Origin: Enterococcus mundtii
GTDB taxonomy: Bacteria; Bacillota; Bacilli; Lactobacillales; Enterococcaceae
Direction of reading: 5' to 3'
DNA length: 64,000 nt
NCBI RefSeq assembly: GCF_003957375.1
Contig: NZ_CP025473.1
Span: forward strand, 1,637,501 to 1,701,500
In this document: positions 1 to 10,432 of the stretch, in pieces
Position numbering within the stretch: the stretch's first letter is position 1
Layout: each line of letters begins with the position of its first letter
Translations under genes and position numbers: made by a program
The notes under the pieces: model-generated
What the model was told of the DNA's origin: nothing
Database searches by the model: none
What the model saw: only the letters and a program-made list of their open reading frames with translations

Positions 1-40
1 CTTGAATATATTTGTTTTTTTGCGGAAAAAAACGTAACAT
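1..40 (-). CDS. 5' end of a gene leaving the window, probably isoprenyl transferase (UppS-like)
   Basis: An ATG at 38-40 on the minus strand sits 7 bases after a perfect GGGAGG ribosome binding site (48-53), and the frame stays open to the window edge (starts MLRFFPQKNK). Only 13 codons are visible, so identity rests on context: in many Firmicutes frr is followed by the undecaprenyl diphosphate synthase gene uppS, and those proteins often begin with a short basic, Phe-rich stretch like this. It is separated from frr by a terminator and has its own promoter. That it is a real start is fairly safe; the product is inference. Confidence 0.5.
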   Translation of the reverse strand, partial: MLRFFPQKNKYIQ

Positions 41-81
41 TCTTTTTCCTCCCATACTAAAAAATTACAACTATCTTTACC

Positions 82-110
82 ATTATAGCAATATCTATCG
101 TTATTTCCTA
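82..110 (-). promoter_or_regulatory. Promoter for the uppS-like gene (extended -10)
   Basis: The minus strand reads TGCTATAAT at 82-90, a perfect -10 hexamer with the TGn extension, about 40 bases before the start codon at 40. The -35 position 17 bases upstream (TAGGAA) is poor, as is common for extended -10 promoters. It lies after the frr terminator, so the next gene can be transcribed independently. Confidence 0.5.
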
Positions 111-170
111 TGGTATAGCCCTTTTTTTACGCAAATTCAAAGGATTTTTTAGTTTTTCTTAGTCAAAAAA

Positions 171-211
171 GTAAAAAACAGGAGACAGCACTTCACACTG
201 TCCACCTGTCT
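171..211 (-). terminator. Intrinsic terminator after frr
   Basis: On the minus strand the stem ACAGG-GACAG pairs with CTGTC-CTGT (two-base internal mismatch), followed by TTTTTTAC and a second T-rich run. It begins about ten bases beyond the frr stop codon. Confidence 0.75.
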
Positions 212-221
212 TTATTGATTC

Positions 222-779
222 TTATACTTCAAGCAATTCTTTTTCTTTGTCTGCAGCGATACGATCTACTTCTTTGATACTGTCATCTGTTAGAGTTTGC
301 ACTTCTTTTTCTAAGTCACGCAAATCATCTTCTGTAATATCGCCATTTTTTTGTTGTTTCTTGTACTCATCGATTGCATCGCGACGAATGTTACGGACAG
401 CGATTTTTGCATTTTCAGCTTCTTTTTTCACGTCTTTCGCTAATTCTTTCCGACGTTCTTCTGTTAACTGAGGAATGACTAAACGAATCACATTTCCGTC
501 ATTTGTTGGGCTGATACCGATGTCGCTTGCCATGATCGATTTTTCGATGTCTTGAAGCACACTTTTATCGAATGGTGTGATCATCAATACTCTTGCTTCT
601 GGGATCTGGATCGATGCTAGTTGGTTCAATGGTGTTGGTGCGCCATAATAATTAACAGTAATACGATCTAATAAGCTCGCATTCGCACGGCCGGCACGGA
701 TCTGTCCAAGTTCACGTTGTAGATTTTGTGCTGCTTTTTGCATCTTGTCTTTTGCTTCTGTCATAATTGCATCTGCCAT
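222..779 (-). CDS. frr: Ribosome recycling factor
   Basis: A 185-residue protein of the expected length for RRF, which together with EF-G splits the post-termination ribosome in the cytoplasm. The family signatures are visible: an N-terminal helix with the [10 protein letters not shown] segment (around residues 24-33), [16 protein letters not shown] (around 42-57), and the C-terminal helical hairpin rich in Glu/Lys ([11 protein letters not shown]). It starts at the ATG at 777-779, three bases after the pyrH stop, and the two are clearly co-transcribed. A terminator follows directly. Identification is secure. Confidence 0.97.
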   Translation of the reverse strand: MADAIMTEAKDKMQKAAQNLQRELGQIRAGRANASLLDRITVNYYGAPTPLNQLASIQIPEARVLMITPFDKSVLQDIEKSIMASDIGISPTNDGNVIRLVIPQLTEERRKELAKDVKKEAENAKIAVRNIRRDAIDEYKKQQKNGDITEDDLRDLEKEVQTLTDDSIKEVDRIAADKEKELLEV

Positions 780-782
780 TGT

Positions 783-1628
<846 letters not shown>

Positions 1629-1738
1629 TCATTTCATTCAAATAAGCGATGGAATCGATGGGGCACAAAGAAAACGGAGAATGATCTTCATTTTCTTTGC
1701 ACCAAACATCGTCCCATTGATCAAGTCTATAAACCGGA

Positions 1739-2620
1739 TTATTTTTTCACTTGGTTCATTACTTCTTCTACAAAGTTATCTTCGCGTTTTTCGATACCTT
1801 CGCCGACTTCAAAGCGGACAAATGATTTCACAGTTGCGCCTTTAGAAGCAACAAATTTTTCAACAGTCATATCAGGATCTTTAACGAATGGTTGGTCAAC
1901 CAATGCGATTTCAGCTTTAAATTTGTTTAAGCGTCCTTCAACCATTTTTTCAACGATGTTCGCTGGTTTGCCTTCGTTCAATGCTTGTTCAGTCAAGACT
2001 GTACGTTCGTGATCTAATTCAGCTTCAGGAATTTGTGTTTCGTTTACATAACGAGGGTTGATCGCTGCTACGTGCATCGCTACGTCTCTAGCTACTGCTT
2101 CGTCAGTCGTACCTTCTAAAACAGCTAATACAGCAATACGTCCACCCATGTGTAGGTAACCGCCAAATGCAGCGTTGTCCTCTTTTTCGATTACTTCAAA
2201 ACGACGGAAGCTGATTTTTTCACCGATAACTTGTGTTGCTTCGATCAAGTCAGATTCAACTGTTCCTTTTGATGTTTTGATTTTCATTGCTGCGTCCATG
2301 TCAGCTGGTTTGTTTTCAGCAACTAGTTCAGCGATTTCTTTTACTAAGTCTTGGAACATTTCGTTTTTAGAAACGAAGTCTGTTTCTGAGTTGACTTCAA
2401 CGATTGCTGCAGTATTACCTTTCACTGCAACTGAAGCAAGACCTTCAGCGGCGATACGATCGTTTTTCTTCGCAGCTTTAGCCATTCCTTTTTCACGTAA
2501 AAGATCTACTGCTTTTTCGATGTCACCTTCAACTTCAACCAATGCTTTTTTCGCGTCCATCATTCCTACGCCAGTCATGTCGCGTAGTTCTTTTACCATT
2601 TTAGCTGTAACGTCTGCCAT
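1739..2620 (-). CDS. tsf: Translation elongation factor Ts
   Basis: A 293-residue guanine-nucleotide exchange factor for EF-Tu. The N-terminal UBA-like domain has the hallmark [13 protein letters not shown] (around residues 14-26). The core dimerisation domain carries [14 protein letters not shown] (around 76-89), the segment that contacts EF-Tu. The ATG at 2620 follows AGGAGG by 7 bases. It is downstream of rpsB in the classic rpsB-tsf arrangement, but a strong hairpin lies between the two, so tsf may be made at a lower level or from partial read-through. Identification is secure. Confidence 0.97.
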   Translation of the reverse strand: MADVTAKMVKELRDMTGVGMMDAKKALVEVEGDIEKAVDLLREKGMAKAAKKNDRIAAEGLASVAVKGNTAAIVEVNSETDFVSKNEMFQDLVKEIAELVAENKPADMDAAMKIKTSKGTVESDLIEATQVIGEKISFRRFEVIEKEDNAAFGGYLHMGGRIAVLAVLEGTTDEAVARDVAMHVAAINPRYVNETQIPEAELDHERTVLTEQALNEGKPANIVEKMVEGRLNKFKAEIALVDQPFVKDPDMTVEKFVASKGATVKSFVRFEVGEGIEKREDNFVEEVMNQVKK

Positions 2621-2652
2621 TTTTTCTTCCTCCTAGTTGTATGCTTTTTCTT

Positions 2653-2708
2653 TAAAAAAAGCTGTTTCAAAGGAGAGTGAGGCTTGTCGCCTAGCCTTTG
2701 AAACAGCT
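2653..2708 (-). terminator. Hairpin/terminator between rpsB and tsf
   Basis: Perfect 14-base inverted repeat: AGCTGTTTCAAAGG at 2660-2673 and its complement at 2695-2708, followed on the minus strand by seven Ts. It begins about 15 bases after the rpsB stop and ends about 30 bases before the tsf start, so it should act as a partial terminator or attenuator setting the S2 to EF-Ts ratio. Confidence 0.8.
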
Positions 2709-2722
2709 CCATCATTTAAAAA

Positions 2723-3505
2723 TTATTCTGCTGAAGAGTTGTCGCCTTCAACAACATCAACGATTTCTTCGATTGAAGTCGCTGTGTTTTCTGCTGAAAA
2801 ATCTTCTTCAACTACTTGATCTTCCCCTTGATTTCCTTCGATGAAAGCATCAGCCATTTTTGAAGTAATCAATTTAACGGCACGGATTGCGTCGTCGTTT
2901 GATGGGATAACTACGTCGATCTCATCTGGATCACAGTTTGTATCAACCATTGCTACGATTGGGATATTCAATTTGTGTGCTTCTTGAACGGCAATGCGTT
3001 CTTTACGTGGGTCAACGATGTACATTACATCTGGGATTCTTGGCATATCAGCGATACCACCTAAGAATTTTTCAAGACGTTCACGTTGTTTGTTCAAACC
3101 AGCAACTTCTTTTTTAGGTAGAACTGCAAAAGTTCCATCTTCTTCCATTGCATTGATTTGTTTCAAACGAGCGATACGTTTTTGGATCGTATCCCAGTTT
3201 GTCAATGTTCCACCTAACCAACGGTGGTTTACAAAGTATTGTCCAGCACGAGTAGCTTCATCTTTGATTGCTTCTTGTGCTTGTTTTTTTGTACCTACGA
3301 ATAAAGCAACGCCGCCTTCTTCTGCTACGCTCTTCATGTAATCGTAAGCTGCATCTACTAATTTAACTGTTTTTTGCAAGTCAATAATGTAGATTCCGTT
3401 TCTTTCTGTGAAGATGTATTTCTTCATTTTTGGGTTCCAGCGACGCGTTTGGTGACCAAAGTGTACACCGGCTTCTAGTAATTGTTTCATTGAAATTACT
3501 GCCAT
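2723..3505 (-). CDS. rpsB: 30S ribosomal protein S2
   Basis: Structural protein of the small subunit, 260 residues. It begins [20 protein letters not shown] and contains the family segments [11 protein letters not shown] and [20 protein letters not shown], with an acidic C-terminal tail ([13 protein letters not shown] onward) common in lactic acid bacteria. The open frame extends 27 codons further upstream, but the ATG at 3503-3505 has GGAGG at 3514-3518 with 8-base spacing and gives the conserved N-terminus. First gene of the rpsB-tsf unit. Secure. Confidence 0.97.
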   Translation of the reverse strand: MAVISMKQLLEAGVHFGHQTRRWNPKMKKYIFTERNGIYIIDLQKTVKLVDAAYDYMKSVAEEGGVALFVGTKKQAQEAIKDEATRAGQYFVNHRWLGGTLTNWDTIQKRIARLKQINAMEEDGTFAVLPKKEVAGLNKQRERLEKFLGGIADMPRIPDVMYIVDPRKERIAVQEAHKLNIPIVAMVDTNCDPDEIDVVIPSNDDAIRAVKLITSKMADAFIEGNQGEDQVVEEDFSAENTATSIEEIVDVVEGDNSSAE

Positions 3506-3880
3506 GTTTGTTTCCTCCGATTTGGTTTTTATTTTCCCTCTTCTTGTCTTCCAACTCGCTAGCCAACTTTTACAAGCACCGACCAACGATCCAACAAGAA
3601 TGTGGATTTATTGAGTAGTGACGCAAGATACACCAAAGTGATCTTTTTCTGCTCAACATTCAATAGTTTAACTGAATTGGGCATAAAATTCAAGAAAAAA
3701 AAATCAACTTACTTAATTTTTTGTGTCTTCTTTTTCTCCCTCTCATTTTTTTATTTTATTTCTTTGTTTTTTTATAAGGAATTCGTGAAAAAATAAACAG
3801 GTAACTGGAAAATAAAGATGGGCAATTCAACGTTTTTTTGTTATGATACTTGTGAAAAGTTTCGTTAAAGGAGAACTAAA
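3506..3880. other. Gene-free region between divergent rpsB and argR
   Basis: 375 bases holding the rpsB leader and, on its right side, a long pyrimidine-rich stretch (about 3698-3780) with several T-runs. On the plus strand TGTTATGAT near 3839-3847 could serve as an extended -10 for argR. The small open frames here lack ribosome binding sites and I do not consider them genes. Confidence 0.5.
3665..3693 (-). promoter_or_regulatory. Possible rpsB promoter
   Basis: On the minus strand TTGAAT (3688-3693) is followed after exactly 17 bases by TAAACT (3665-3670). This would give an rpsB leader of roughly 150 bases, long enough for autogenous control by S2, although no leader structure was recognised. 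Confidence 0.35.
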
Positions 3881-4360
3881 ATGCGAAAAACTGAGCGACA
3901 CTTGTTGATTAAACAAATCATTGAAGATAATACGATCCGTACACAAGATGAAATGTTAGCTAAGCTGACTGAAATGGGTGTATCTGCGACTCAAGCGACG
4001 ATTTCAAGAGATATACGTGACTTAAAAATCGTCAAGGCGCCTGATGAAAATGGTGTTTCCCATTTTGTCCTGTTCAAAGAAAAGGAGACAGCTGAATCAA
4101 AAAGCGAAGATGAAAAACGTTTGATCCAGATGATTGAAGATATCGTGTTAAAAGTGGAACGAGTTCATTTTTTGACTATCGTCCACACCTTACCAGACAA
4201 CGCACCATTGTTCGCTGCTGTCTTAGATGAAATCAAACCGCCTCATATCGTTAGTACGATTGCTGGCTTTGATACAACGATCATTATTTCGAAAGATGAT
4301 GAAGATGCGCAGTTAGTTGAAAACTTCTTGCATCATCCCACTACAGCTACAATTTTTTAA
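3881..4360 (+). CDS. argR: ArgR/AhrC-family arginine repressor
   Basis: A 159-residue transcription factor. The N-terminal winged helix-turn-helix (about residues 1-70) has the family signature SATQATISRDIRDL (35-48). The C-terminal hexamerisation and arginine-binding domain (about 80-150) has LPDNAPLFAAVLDEI (104-118) and STIAGFDTTIII (125-136). Characterised ArgR proteins use two adjacent aspartates (GDDT) to bind arginine; here the first is Phe130 and only Asp131 remains. Enterococci and lactococci carry several ArgR paralogues that may work as mixed oligomers, so this one may sense arginine weakly or through a partner. AAAGGAGAA precedes the start by 7 bases. Nearby argS and arc genes suit a role in arginine metabolism. 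Confidence 0.9.
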   Translation: MRKTERHLLIKQIIEDNTIRTQDEMLAKLTEMGVSATQATISRDIRDLKIVKAPDENGVSHFVLFKEKETAESKSEDEKRLIQMIEDIVLKVERVHFLTIVHTLPDNAPLFAAVLDEIKPPHIVSTIAGFDTTIIISKDDEDAQLVENFLHHPTTATIF

Positions 4361-4396
4361 ATACCATAACAAATAGTAATTGTATCTATATTTTTT

Positions 4397-4428
4397 GATG
4401 TTGGTGAAATTTGCCAGCATCTTTTTTA
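4397..4428 (+). terminator. Terminator after argR
   Basis: GATGTTGG pairs with CCAGCATC (eight pairs, one G-U) around a TGAAATTTG loop, followed by TTTTTTATT on the plus strand. Confidence 0.8.
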
Positions 4429-4703
4429 TTTGAATCAATACTAGAGAAGAACCTTGAACCTCTCTCAAGTCGACTTAATCTTTCGTTGCTATGAAAGTTC
4501 CGGTATACCTCGTACTCAATTACCTCATAGAAACAACAATAGGAATGTCTTCCACTGGTAGAATACATACAAATATCATTGAGACACACAACAAGCGCTA
4601 AAAAATCATTTAAAGATTAGTTAACTTTTAATCAGGCAGGTTTTGCCAGTTTCATTTCAACATAAAACAACTATGAAACTGTATGCCTTACCAAAAATAC
4701 GTC

Positions 4704-4738
4704 AAAAAAGCCGGGATTTTTTCAAATCCCGACTTGGC
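4704..4738 (-). terminator. Terminator after argS
   Basis: On the minus strand GTCGGGATTT pairs with AAATCCCGGC (one G-U) and is followed by six Ts; the outer bases GCCAA/TTGGC may extend it. It lies about 120 bases after the argS stop. Confidence 0.75.
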
Positions 4739-4859
4739 TCGTTTCTTAAATAAACTCTTCTAGATAAAAATCAATTTAATTGTAAAATATGTCATGGATT
4801 ATTGACTGAAACATAACATTTAGATTTCTCTTCAGAAAATCTTTGAACAATGAAACTTT

Positions 4860-6551
4860 TTACATTTTATCTGGTGCATGTAATCCTAATAGACGTAAGT
4901 CTTCTTTTAGTAAAACAGTGACAGCATAAACTAACGCTAAGCGCGCATCTTTTTGGTCATCATCCGCTAAGATTTTTGTATGTGCATAGTACTTGTTGAA
5001 CGCTTGTGCCAATTTGATCGCATGTTTTGCAATGATCGATGGCTCATATTTTTCACCAGCTTGAAGCACTGTTTCAGGATATTTCTGTACAAGCTTCACG
5101 ACTTCCCAACTATTTTCGTCATTCAACGCATAAGCTTGATCTTCAGAAGGAACAAAACCTGCTTTGTCTAATAAACTCATCGCCCGAGCATGAGTATATT
5201 GGACATAAGGACCTGTCTCTCCTTCAAAACGAACCACTTCTTCTAAATTGAAGTCAAACGTATTTAAACGATCATTTTTTAAATCGTGGAAAATAACAGC
5301 ACCCACACCGACTTGTTTTGCGATGACATCTTTGTTTTCCAAATCAGGATTCTTTTCACTGATTTGTTGTTTCGCTGAGTCGATTGCTTCATTCAATACT
5401 TCTTCTAGTAAAACGATCTTTCCTTTACGTGTCGATAGTTTTTTACCACCTTGTGTGATCAAACCAAACGGGATATGGTGCATATCATCTGCCCAGTCAA
5501 AACCTAGTTCTTTCAAGACAGCTTTCAATTGTTTAAAGTGATAACTTTGTTCATTACCAACTACGTATAGTGATTGACTAAAATCATACGTACGTTTACG
5601 GTATAGTGCAGCTGCCAAATCACGCGTAATATAAAGTGTCGCACCATCTGATTTTTTGATCAAGGCAGGATTTAGATCATAAGCAGATAAGTCAACGATT
5701 TCTGCACCTTTGTCTTCTTGTAAGAGATGTTTTTCTTCTAGTAATTCGACGATTTCATCCATCTTGTCATTATAGAAAGCTTCCCCGTTCAATGAATCAA
5801 AACGAACTTCTAACAAGTCATAGATCTTGTTGAATTCTTTCATTGATTCGTCACGGAACCATTGCCATAACTCCATCGCTTCTTCGTCGCCTTCTTCTAG
5901 ACGCTTGAACCAAGAACGAGCTTCATCATTCAATTCAGGTTGTGTTTCAGCTTCTTCGTGGAATTGGACATATAGACGCAATAATTCATTGATTGGTTCA
6001 GCTTTAACAGATTCAGCAGATCCCCATTTTTTGTAGGCAACGATCAGTTTTCCAAATTGTGTGCCCCAGTCTCCTAAATGGTTGATACGTACTGGTTGGT
6101 AACCTAATTTTTCCATAATAAAGCCAATTGAGTTTCCGATTACTGTCGAACGTAAGTGACCCATTGAAATTGGTTTTGCAATATTTGGTGAAGACATATC
6201 GATCGGCACGCTTCCTTGGTTACCGATCGTGCTATCCCCATAGTGTTCTTTTTCTTTTACTACTGTAGCTAACACTTGCTTACTGATGATCTCTTTGTTC
6301 ATAAAGAAGTTCAAGTATGGTCCGACGACTTCGATTTTTTCAAAATTTGTTGCATCGATTTTCTCAGCAAGATCCGCTGCGATCTGTTGTGGTGCTTTGC
6401 GGAAGATCTTTGCTAAAGAGAACGTGGGAAATGCGACATCTCCATGATCCGCTGATTTTGGATTTTCAAGTAATTGTGCGACTTGCTCCAACGTCAAATC
6501 ATCTTGTACGACTTCATATAGTGCTTTTGCAACAACATCTTTGTTATTCAT
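4860..6551 (-). CDS. argS: Arginyl-tRNA synthetase
   Basis: Class I aminoacyl-tRNA synthetase charging tRNA-Arg, 563 residues as usual for Gram-positives. Seen: the N-terminal Add1-type domain (about 1-110), the HIGH-equivalent segment [16 protein letters not shown] (121-136), a KMSKS-like KLSTRKG (near 370), and the C-terminal DALR anticodon-binding domain (about 440-563, with [13 protein letters not shown] at its start). The ATG at 6549-6551 follows AGGAGG by 8 bases. Expression is controlled by the T-box leader immediately upstream. Transcription runs toward argR and ends at 4704-4738. Secure. Confidence 0.97.
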   Translation of the reverse strand: MNNKDVVAKALYEVVQDDLTLEQVAQLLENPKSADHGDVAFPTFSLAKIFRKAPQQIAADLAEKIDATNFEKIEVVGPYLNFFMNKEIISKQVLATVVKEKEHYGDSTIGNQGSVPIDMSSPNIAKPISMGHLRSTVIGNSIGFIMEKLGYQPVRINHLGDWGTQFGKLIVAYKKWGSAESVKAEPINELLRLYVQFHEEAETQPELNDEARSWFKRLEEGDEEAMELWQWFRDESMKEFNKIYDLLEVRFDSLNGEAFYNDKMDEIVELLEEKHLLQEDKGAEIVDLSAYDLNPALIKKSDGATLYITRDLAAALYRKRTYDFSQSLYVVGNEQSYHFKQLKAVLKELGFDWADDMHHIPFGLITQGGKKLSTRKGKIVLLEEVLNEAIDSAKQQISEKNPDLENKDVIAKQVGVGAVIFHDLKNDRLNTFDFNLEEVVRFEGETGPYVQYTHARAMSLLDKAGFVPSEDQAYALNDENSWEVVKLVQKYPETVLQAGEKYEPSIIAKHAIKLAQAFNKYYAHTKILADDDQKDARLALVYAVTVLLKEDLRLLGLHAPDKM

Positions 6552-6592
6552 TTATTTTCCTCCTACATATTGTTTGCTGTAAAACAAAAAAA

Positions 6593-6836
6593 TCTCTAGC
6601 AAATCCATCTTTTCCATGAATTTACTAGAGACGAGAATTCCCGCGGTACCACTCCAATTGTCCTAAAAAAGGACCTGCTCAATCTGATATCGGTAGACGA
6701 CCGTCTGTCAAAGACAGAGTTCTCCAAGTGCGCTTCATTGGGATTTGTTCGTCCGGCTTCCACTCTACCCAGACTCGCTTTGAACGAAATGACACCAATT
6801 ACTCTCTTGTTCAGCAAACGTTGCTCTTATTTAACT
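6593..6836 (-). promoter_or_regulatory. T-box riboswitch (argS leader)
   Basis: The minus-strand transcript contains the invariant T-box core TGGTACCGCG at 6642-6651, which pairs with the acceptor end of uncharged tRNA. It is followed by a 12-pair terminator stem (arms 6620-6631 and 6593-6604, one G-U) and seven Ts just before the argS ribosome binding site. Upstream is about 180 bases that fit Stem I (near its 5' end GAGAGTAATTGG, then paired arms such as CTCTGTCTTTGACAGAC). A CGC triplet at 6730-6732, in the context GAAGCGCACTT, is a plausible arginine specifier. The specifier assignment is tentative; the T-box itself is clear. Confidence 0.92.
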
Positions 6837-6927
6837 TGATTTGAATTATAGCAGATATCCCATCTCCTGGCTAGAGTTTTCTTCATAAATAAACGGTGTT
6901 CGAAAAGCTGACCTTCAACAATAAGCT

Positions 6928-6975
6928 AAAATGTCCAGGAGGTCTAAAGGAGATTAAAAACCAACTGGACATTTT
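6928..6975. terminator. Inverted repeat after arcC
   Basis: Perfect 11-base arms AAAATGTCCAG (6928-6938) and CTGGACATTTT (6965-6975), 35 bases beyond the arcC stop. The T-content lies in the stem end (ATTTT), so it is a weak-tailed but likely terminator for the arc operon. Confidence 0.55.
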
Positions 6976-7010
6976 ATACACATGGTCATGGTAAAACGAT
7001 AAAAAGTTTC

Positions 7011-7964
7011 TTACGCTTCATCAGCAACAATGATTGTTCCTTCTTCTGAAGCTAATAGATTTTCAATATTTTCTAAGGAAGTAATAATTGCTTTCCCAGT
7101 AGGACGAGCCTCAACAAAGGCAATCGCTGCTTCCACTTTTGGCAACATGCTTCCTGGAGCAAATTGGTTTTCAGCAATATACTGTCTCATTTCTGAAACA
7201 CCAACTGTTTCTAATTTCTTTTGATCTGGTTTTTGATAATTTACGTAGACATTATCGACACCAGTCAACACGATCAATAGATCTGCACCAATGATCTCTG
7301 CTAATTTTTCAGAAGCAAAATCTTTATCGATAACAGCTTCTTTTCCGTCAAGACCAGTCGCAGTTTCCACTACTGGAATACCACCGCCACCTACAGAAAT
7401 CGTGATCACGCCTTGTTCGACTAATGTTTGGATCACACGAGCTTCTTTGATTGAGATTGGTTTTGGCGAAGCAACAACCTTACGCCAGCCACGACCAGCA
7501 TCTTCTTTGAATGTAACGGAAGAGTCTGCTTTCATCTGATCGTTCGCTTCTTCTTCTGTATAGAACGGTCCAACTGGTTTGCTTGGATTTTTGAACGATG
7601 GATCATTTTCATCAACGATGACTTGTGTCACTAAAGAAACGACATCTTTATCGATTCCTTTTTCCTTCAACACTTCGCCCATCGCATTTTGTAACCAGTA
7701 GCCAATGGAACCTTCCGTCATTGCCACACAAGTATCTAATGGCATAGCAGGCGTTTTTTCGGAATCAGCTGCTTGCTGTTGGATCAACAAGTTCCCAACT
7801 TGTGGCCCGTTCCCGTGTGAGATGATTAGTTCATCTCCTTGTTCAATGAATTTCACTAAGTATTTTGCTGTTTCCATCAACGCGTCTTGTTGCGCTTTTG
7901 CACTTGCATCTGTTGATAAAATTGCGTTTCCGCCCAATGCAACGACTACTTTTCTATTTGCCAT
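7011..7964 (-). CDS. arcC: Carbamate kinase (arginine deiminase pathway)
   Basis: Converts carbamoyl phosphate and ADP to ATP, CO2 and ammonia, the energy-yielding last step of the ADI pathway. 317 residues, amino-acid kinase fold. Seen: [10 protein letters not shown] near the N-terminus, [15 protein letters not shown] (around 49-63), [10 protein letters not shown] in the middle, and a C-terminal [28 protein letters not shown] precedes the ATG at 7964. A terminator-like hairpin (8010-8057) separates it from arcB, suggesting reduced read-through into arcC. Secure. Confidence 0.97.
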   Translation of the reverse strand: MANRKVVVALGGNAILSTDASAKAQQDALMETAKYLVKFIEQGDELIISHGNGPQVGNLLIQQQAADSEKTPAMPLDTCVAMTEGSIGYWLQNAMGEVLKEKGIDKDVVSLVTQVIVDENDPSFKNPSKPVGPFYTEEEANDQMKADSSVTFKEDAGRGWRKVVASPKPISIKEARVIQTLVEQGVITISVGGGGIPVVETATGLDGKEAVIDKDFASEKLAEIIGADLLIVLTGVDNVYVNYQKPDQKKLETVGVSEMRQYIAENQFAPGSMLPKVEAAIAFVEARPTGKAIITSLENIENLLASEEGTIIVADEA

Positions 7965-8009
7965 GTTTATCTCCCTTTCTTTCAGAACATTCTGAATTTT
8001 AACGATGAC

Positions 8010-8057
8010 AAAACAAGCCAGCGTTCCTCTCGAACGATCCCCACGCTGACTCGTTTT
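8010..8057 (-). terminator. Hairpin between arcB and arcC
   Basis: On the minus strand AAAACGAGTCAGCGT pairs with ACGCTGGCTTGTTTT (G-U wobbles at two positions), ending in GTTTTGTC. A second small palindrome, TTCAGA/TCTGAA, follows at 7981-7996, just before the arcC ribosome binding site. It probably gives partial termination or an RNA-processing point inside the operon. Confidence 0.6.
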
Positions 8058-8077
8058 GATTACTTACTTGTTAGTTG

Positions 8078-9097
8078 TTACACACGAGGAATGAATAAGT
8101 TTCCTAGTGTTGCTGCCATGATTGCTTTGATTGAGTGCATACGATTTTCTGCTTGCTCAAATTGACGTGCATATTTACTGCGGAATACTTCGTCTGTTAC
8201 TTCCATTTCAGTGATACCAAAGCGTTCTTTCATTTGTTCACCGTAAACTGTCTTCGTATCATGGAATGCTGGTAAGCAGTGTAAGAAGATCAAACGATCT
8301 GTGTTGTTTGTTTTTTCGATCATATCCATATTGATTTGGTAAGGTTTCAATAATTTGATACGTTCTTCGAATTTATCCTCTTCACCCATTGATACCCAAA
8401 CGTCTGAATAAAGAACGTCTACTCCGTCTACCCCTTTAGCAACATCGTCAGTAATCATTAATTGTGCACCTGATTTCGCTGCAAACTCTTCAGCCATTTT
8501 CACGATTTCTTCTTCAGGTTGTAATTCTTTTGGTGCAACGATACGCATGTTTGTTCCTAAGATCGCACCTGTTACTAACAATGAGTTAGCCATGTTGTTA
8601 CGTCCATCGCCACAATAAGCAACTGTGATGCCTTCTACTTTACCGAAGTTTTCTTGGATCGTTAAGAAGTCAGCGATCATTTGAGTTGGATGCCATTCAT
8701 CAGTTAAACCATTCCATACAGGTACGCCTGAGAATTCAGCTAACTCCTCCACCATTTTTTGGCTGAAACCACGGAACTCGATGCCGTCAAACATACTACC
8801 TAATACTTTCGCTGTATCTTCAGTCGATTCTTTTTTACCTAATTGGATGTCATTTGCACCTAAATACTCTGGATGCGCACCAAGATCGATTGCTGCAGTT
8901 GTAAATGCTGCACGTGTACGTGTTGATGTTTTTTCAAATAGTAATGCAATGTTTTTTCCTTCTAAGTAATGATGTGGGATGCCACGTTTTTTCAAATCTT
9001 TCAAGTGTTGAGAAAAGTCGATCAAATATTGTAACTCTTCCTTTGTAAAATCTTTTTCTGCTAATAAACTTCTTCCTTGAAATACTGATTCTTTCAT
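8078..9097 (-). CDS. arcB: Ornithine carbamoyltransferase, catabolic
   Basis: Splits citrulline with phosphate to ornithine and carbamoyl phosphate in the ADI pathway (reversible). 339 residues. Carbamoyl-phosphate site STRTR at 58-62, second domain HPTQ in [13 protein letters not shown], and ornithine-site HCLPAFHDT near residue 275. It lies between arcA and arcC, which together with the arc order marks the catabolic rather than biosynthetic enzyme. AAAGGAGAA precedes the start by about 9 bases. Secure as an OTC. Confidence 0.96.
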   Translation of the reverse strand: MKESVFQGRSLLAEKDFTKEELQYLIDFSQHLKDLKKRGIPHHYLEGKNIALLFEKTSTRTRAAFTTAAIDLGAHPEYLGANDIQLGKKESTEDTAKVLGSMFDGIEFRGFSQKMVEELAEFSGVPVWNGLTDEWHPTQMIADFLTIQENFGKVEGITVAYCGDGRNNMANSLLVTGAILGTNMRIVAPKELQPEEEIVKMAEEFAAKSGAQLMITDDVAKGVDGVDVLYSDVWVSMGEEDKFEERIKLLKPYQINMDMIEKTNNTDRLIFLHCLPAFHDTKTVYGEQMKERFGITEMEVTDEVFRSKYARQFEQAENRMHSIKAIMAATLGNLFIPRV

Positions 9098-9167
9098 ATG
9101 AACATTCTCCTTTAAAATTGTATTCTATTTGATAGTACATAAAGCACTTGGTATTAAGAGGAAATCC

Positions 9168-9193
9168 GATGGCAGCTGACAGTGACTGCCATC
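9168..9193 (-). other. Hairpin between arcA and arcB
   Basis: GATGGCAG (9168-9175) and CTGCCATC (9186-9193) form an 8-pair stem with a 10-base loop. No T-run follows on either strand, so it is more likely an mRNA-stability or processing hairpin than a terminator. Confidence 0.5.
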
Positions 9194-9202
9194 AGGAATA
9201 AA

Positions 9203-10432
9203 CTATTTTAAATCTTCACGAACTAATGGTTGGCTCATGCAACGAGGGCCACCACGACCGCGTGACAATTCACTTGATGTGATTTCCAAGACTTTGATGC
9301 CGTAGCTTCTCAATAATTCGTTTGATACATAGTTACGATTGTAAGTAACTACAACCCCTGGAGCAATCGCTAATGTGTTTGAGCCATCATTCCATTGTTC
9401 ACGAGGTGCAACGATCGCATCGCCATTACCTGTTGGGATCAATACAAGATCATCTAACCCTAAAACTGATTTCAATGACTCTTGTAAATCATCTGAATGA
9501 GAAATTTTGATATCATCGCCAGCTTGTTCAATTGTAAAGACGTCCATTTTTCCTTCTTTACTTTGGATCGCTGGATGGATTGTGAATTTATCATGATCAA
9601 CCATAGTAAATACTGTATCTAAATGCATCATAGCACGATTATTCGGGATCTTGATTGCCAAGACTTTTTCAAATCCTGCATTTTTCGCAAATAAGTGACG
9701 TGCTAAACGCTCGATTGCTTTTGCATTTGTTCGTTGTGAGATACCAACAGCGACAACTGTGTCACTAAGGATCAATTCATCCCCACCTTCGATATGATCT
9801 GGATTTTCGCGATCCAACCATACGTCAACCCCTTTATTTGCAAAACGTGGGTGGTGGTTCAAAATGTATTCTGTGAACATTGACTCACGACGACGTGCTT
9901 CAAATGCCATTTTATTGATTGTCATCCCATTCCCCATTGATGCGGAAGGGTCCCTTGTAAAGTATAGGTTTGGCATTGGATCCATGTAGAAAGGATAGTC
10001 GTCATCAGATGATAAATCGTATAAACTACGTGATTTCACATCGATATCTTTTGTACGGACACCCGCCATGATCTTATCTACCATATCTTGAGTTTCCATT
10101 GATAGAAGGAACTCATGAAGACCATCTCTAACAGCATTAGATGCAATAAAAGATTCATCTAACATTTTATTTAAAAATTCCTCTTTGACATTACCTGCAT
10201 CGATTGCTTCAGCCGCTAATTTTTCTAAATATAATGTTTCAGCGCCTTCACTTTGGAGCACTTGTGCAAATTCATCATGCTCAGCTTGTGCAATCGGTAG
10301 ATACGGAATGTCGTCGAACAACAAACGATCCATAATATCAGGCGTTAGATTTTCCACTTCTTGACCAGGTCGTTTTAATAATACTGTCTTTAACTTTCCT
10401 ATCTCAGAGAAAACGTGAATCGGTTTATCCAT
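9203..10432 (-). CDS. arcA: Arginine deiminase
   Basis: Hydrolyses arginine to citrulline and ammonia, the first ADI-pathway step. 409 residues. Family motifs seen: [29 protein letters not shown] (catalytic His), and the C-terminal catalytic cysteine Cys398 in [14 protein letters not shown]. It is first in the arcA-arcB-arcC operon, transcribed away from the Crp/Fnr-type regulator. The arginine/ornithine antiporter arcD, often in the same operon, is not in this window. The 450-base upstream region presumably carries ArcR and ArgR sites. Secure. Confidence 0.97.
   Translation of the reverse strand: MDKPIHVFSEIGKLKTVLLKRPGQEVENLTPDIMDRLLFDDIPYLPIAQAEHDEFAQVLQSEGAETLYLEKLAAEAIDAGNVKEEFLNKMLDESFIASNAVRDGLHEFLLSMETQDMVDKIMAGVRTKDIDVKSRSLYDLSSDDDYPFYMDPMPNLYFTRDPSASMGNGMTINKMAFEARRRESMFTEYILNHHPRFANKGVDVWLDRENPDHIEGGDELILSDTVVAVGISQRTNAKAIERLARHLFAKNAGFEKVLAIKIPNNRAMMHLDTVFTMVDHDKFTIHPAIQSKEGKMDVFTIEQAGDDIKISHSDDLQESLKSVLGLDDLVLIPTGNGDAIVAPREQWNDGSNTLAIAPGVVVTYNRNYVSNELLRSYGIKVLEITSSELSRGRGGPRCMSQPLVREDLK

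Larger units (their letters stand above)
4361..4859. other. Gene-free region between convergent argR and argS
   Basis: 499 bases with a plus-strand terminator (4397-4428) and a minus-strand terminator (4704-4738). The 270 bases between them, including a 67-codon minus-strand frame at 4386-4589, have no ribosome binding site or recognisable product. I see no gene here. Confidence 0.5.

Noticed and set aside
1664-1708. Inverted repeat after tsf as the main terminator
   Set aside because: Good arms but no T-run; the hairpin at 1596-1627 with eight Ts is the better terminator.
3506-3664. Ribosomal protein S2 leader structure
   Set aside because: A leader of suitable length exists, but I could not see a convincing conserved fold.
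4386-4589. 67-codon minus-strand frame after argR
   Set aside because: No ribosome binding site, overlaps the argR terminator, and has a composition unlike the neighbouring proteins.
6596-6817. 73-codon minus-strand frame upstream of argS
   Set aside because: It lies wholly inside the T-box leader; the structure explains the sequence.
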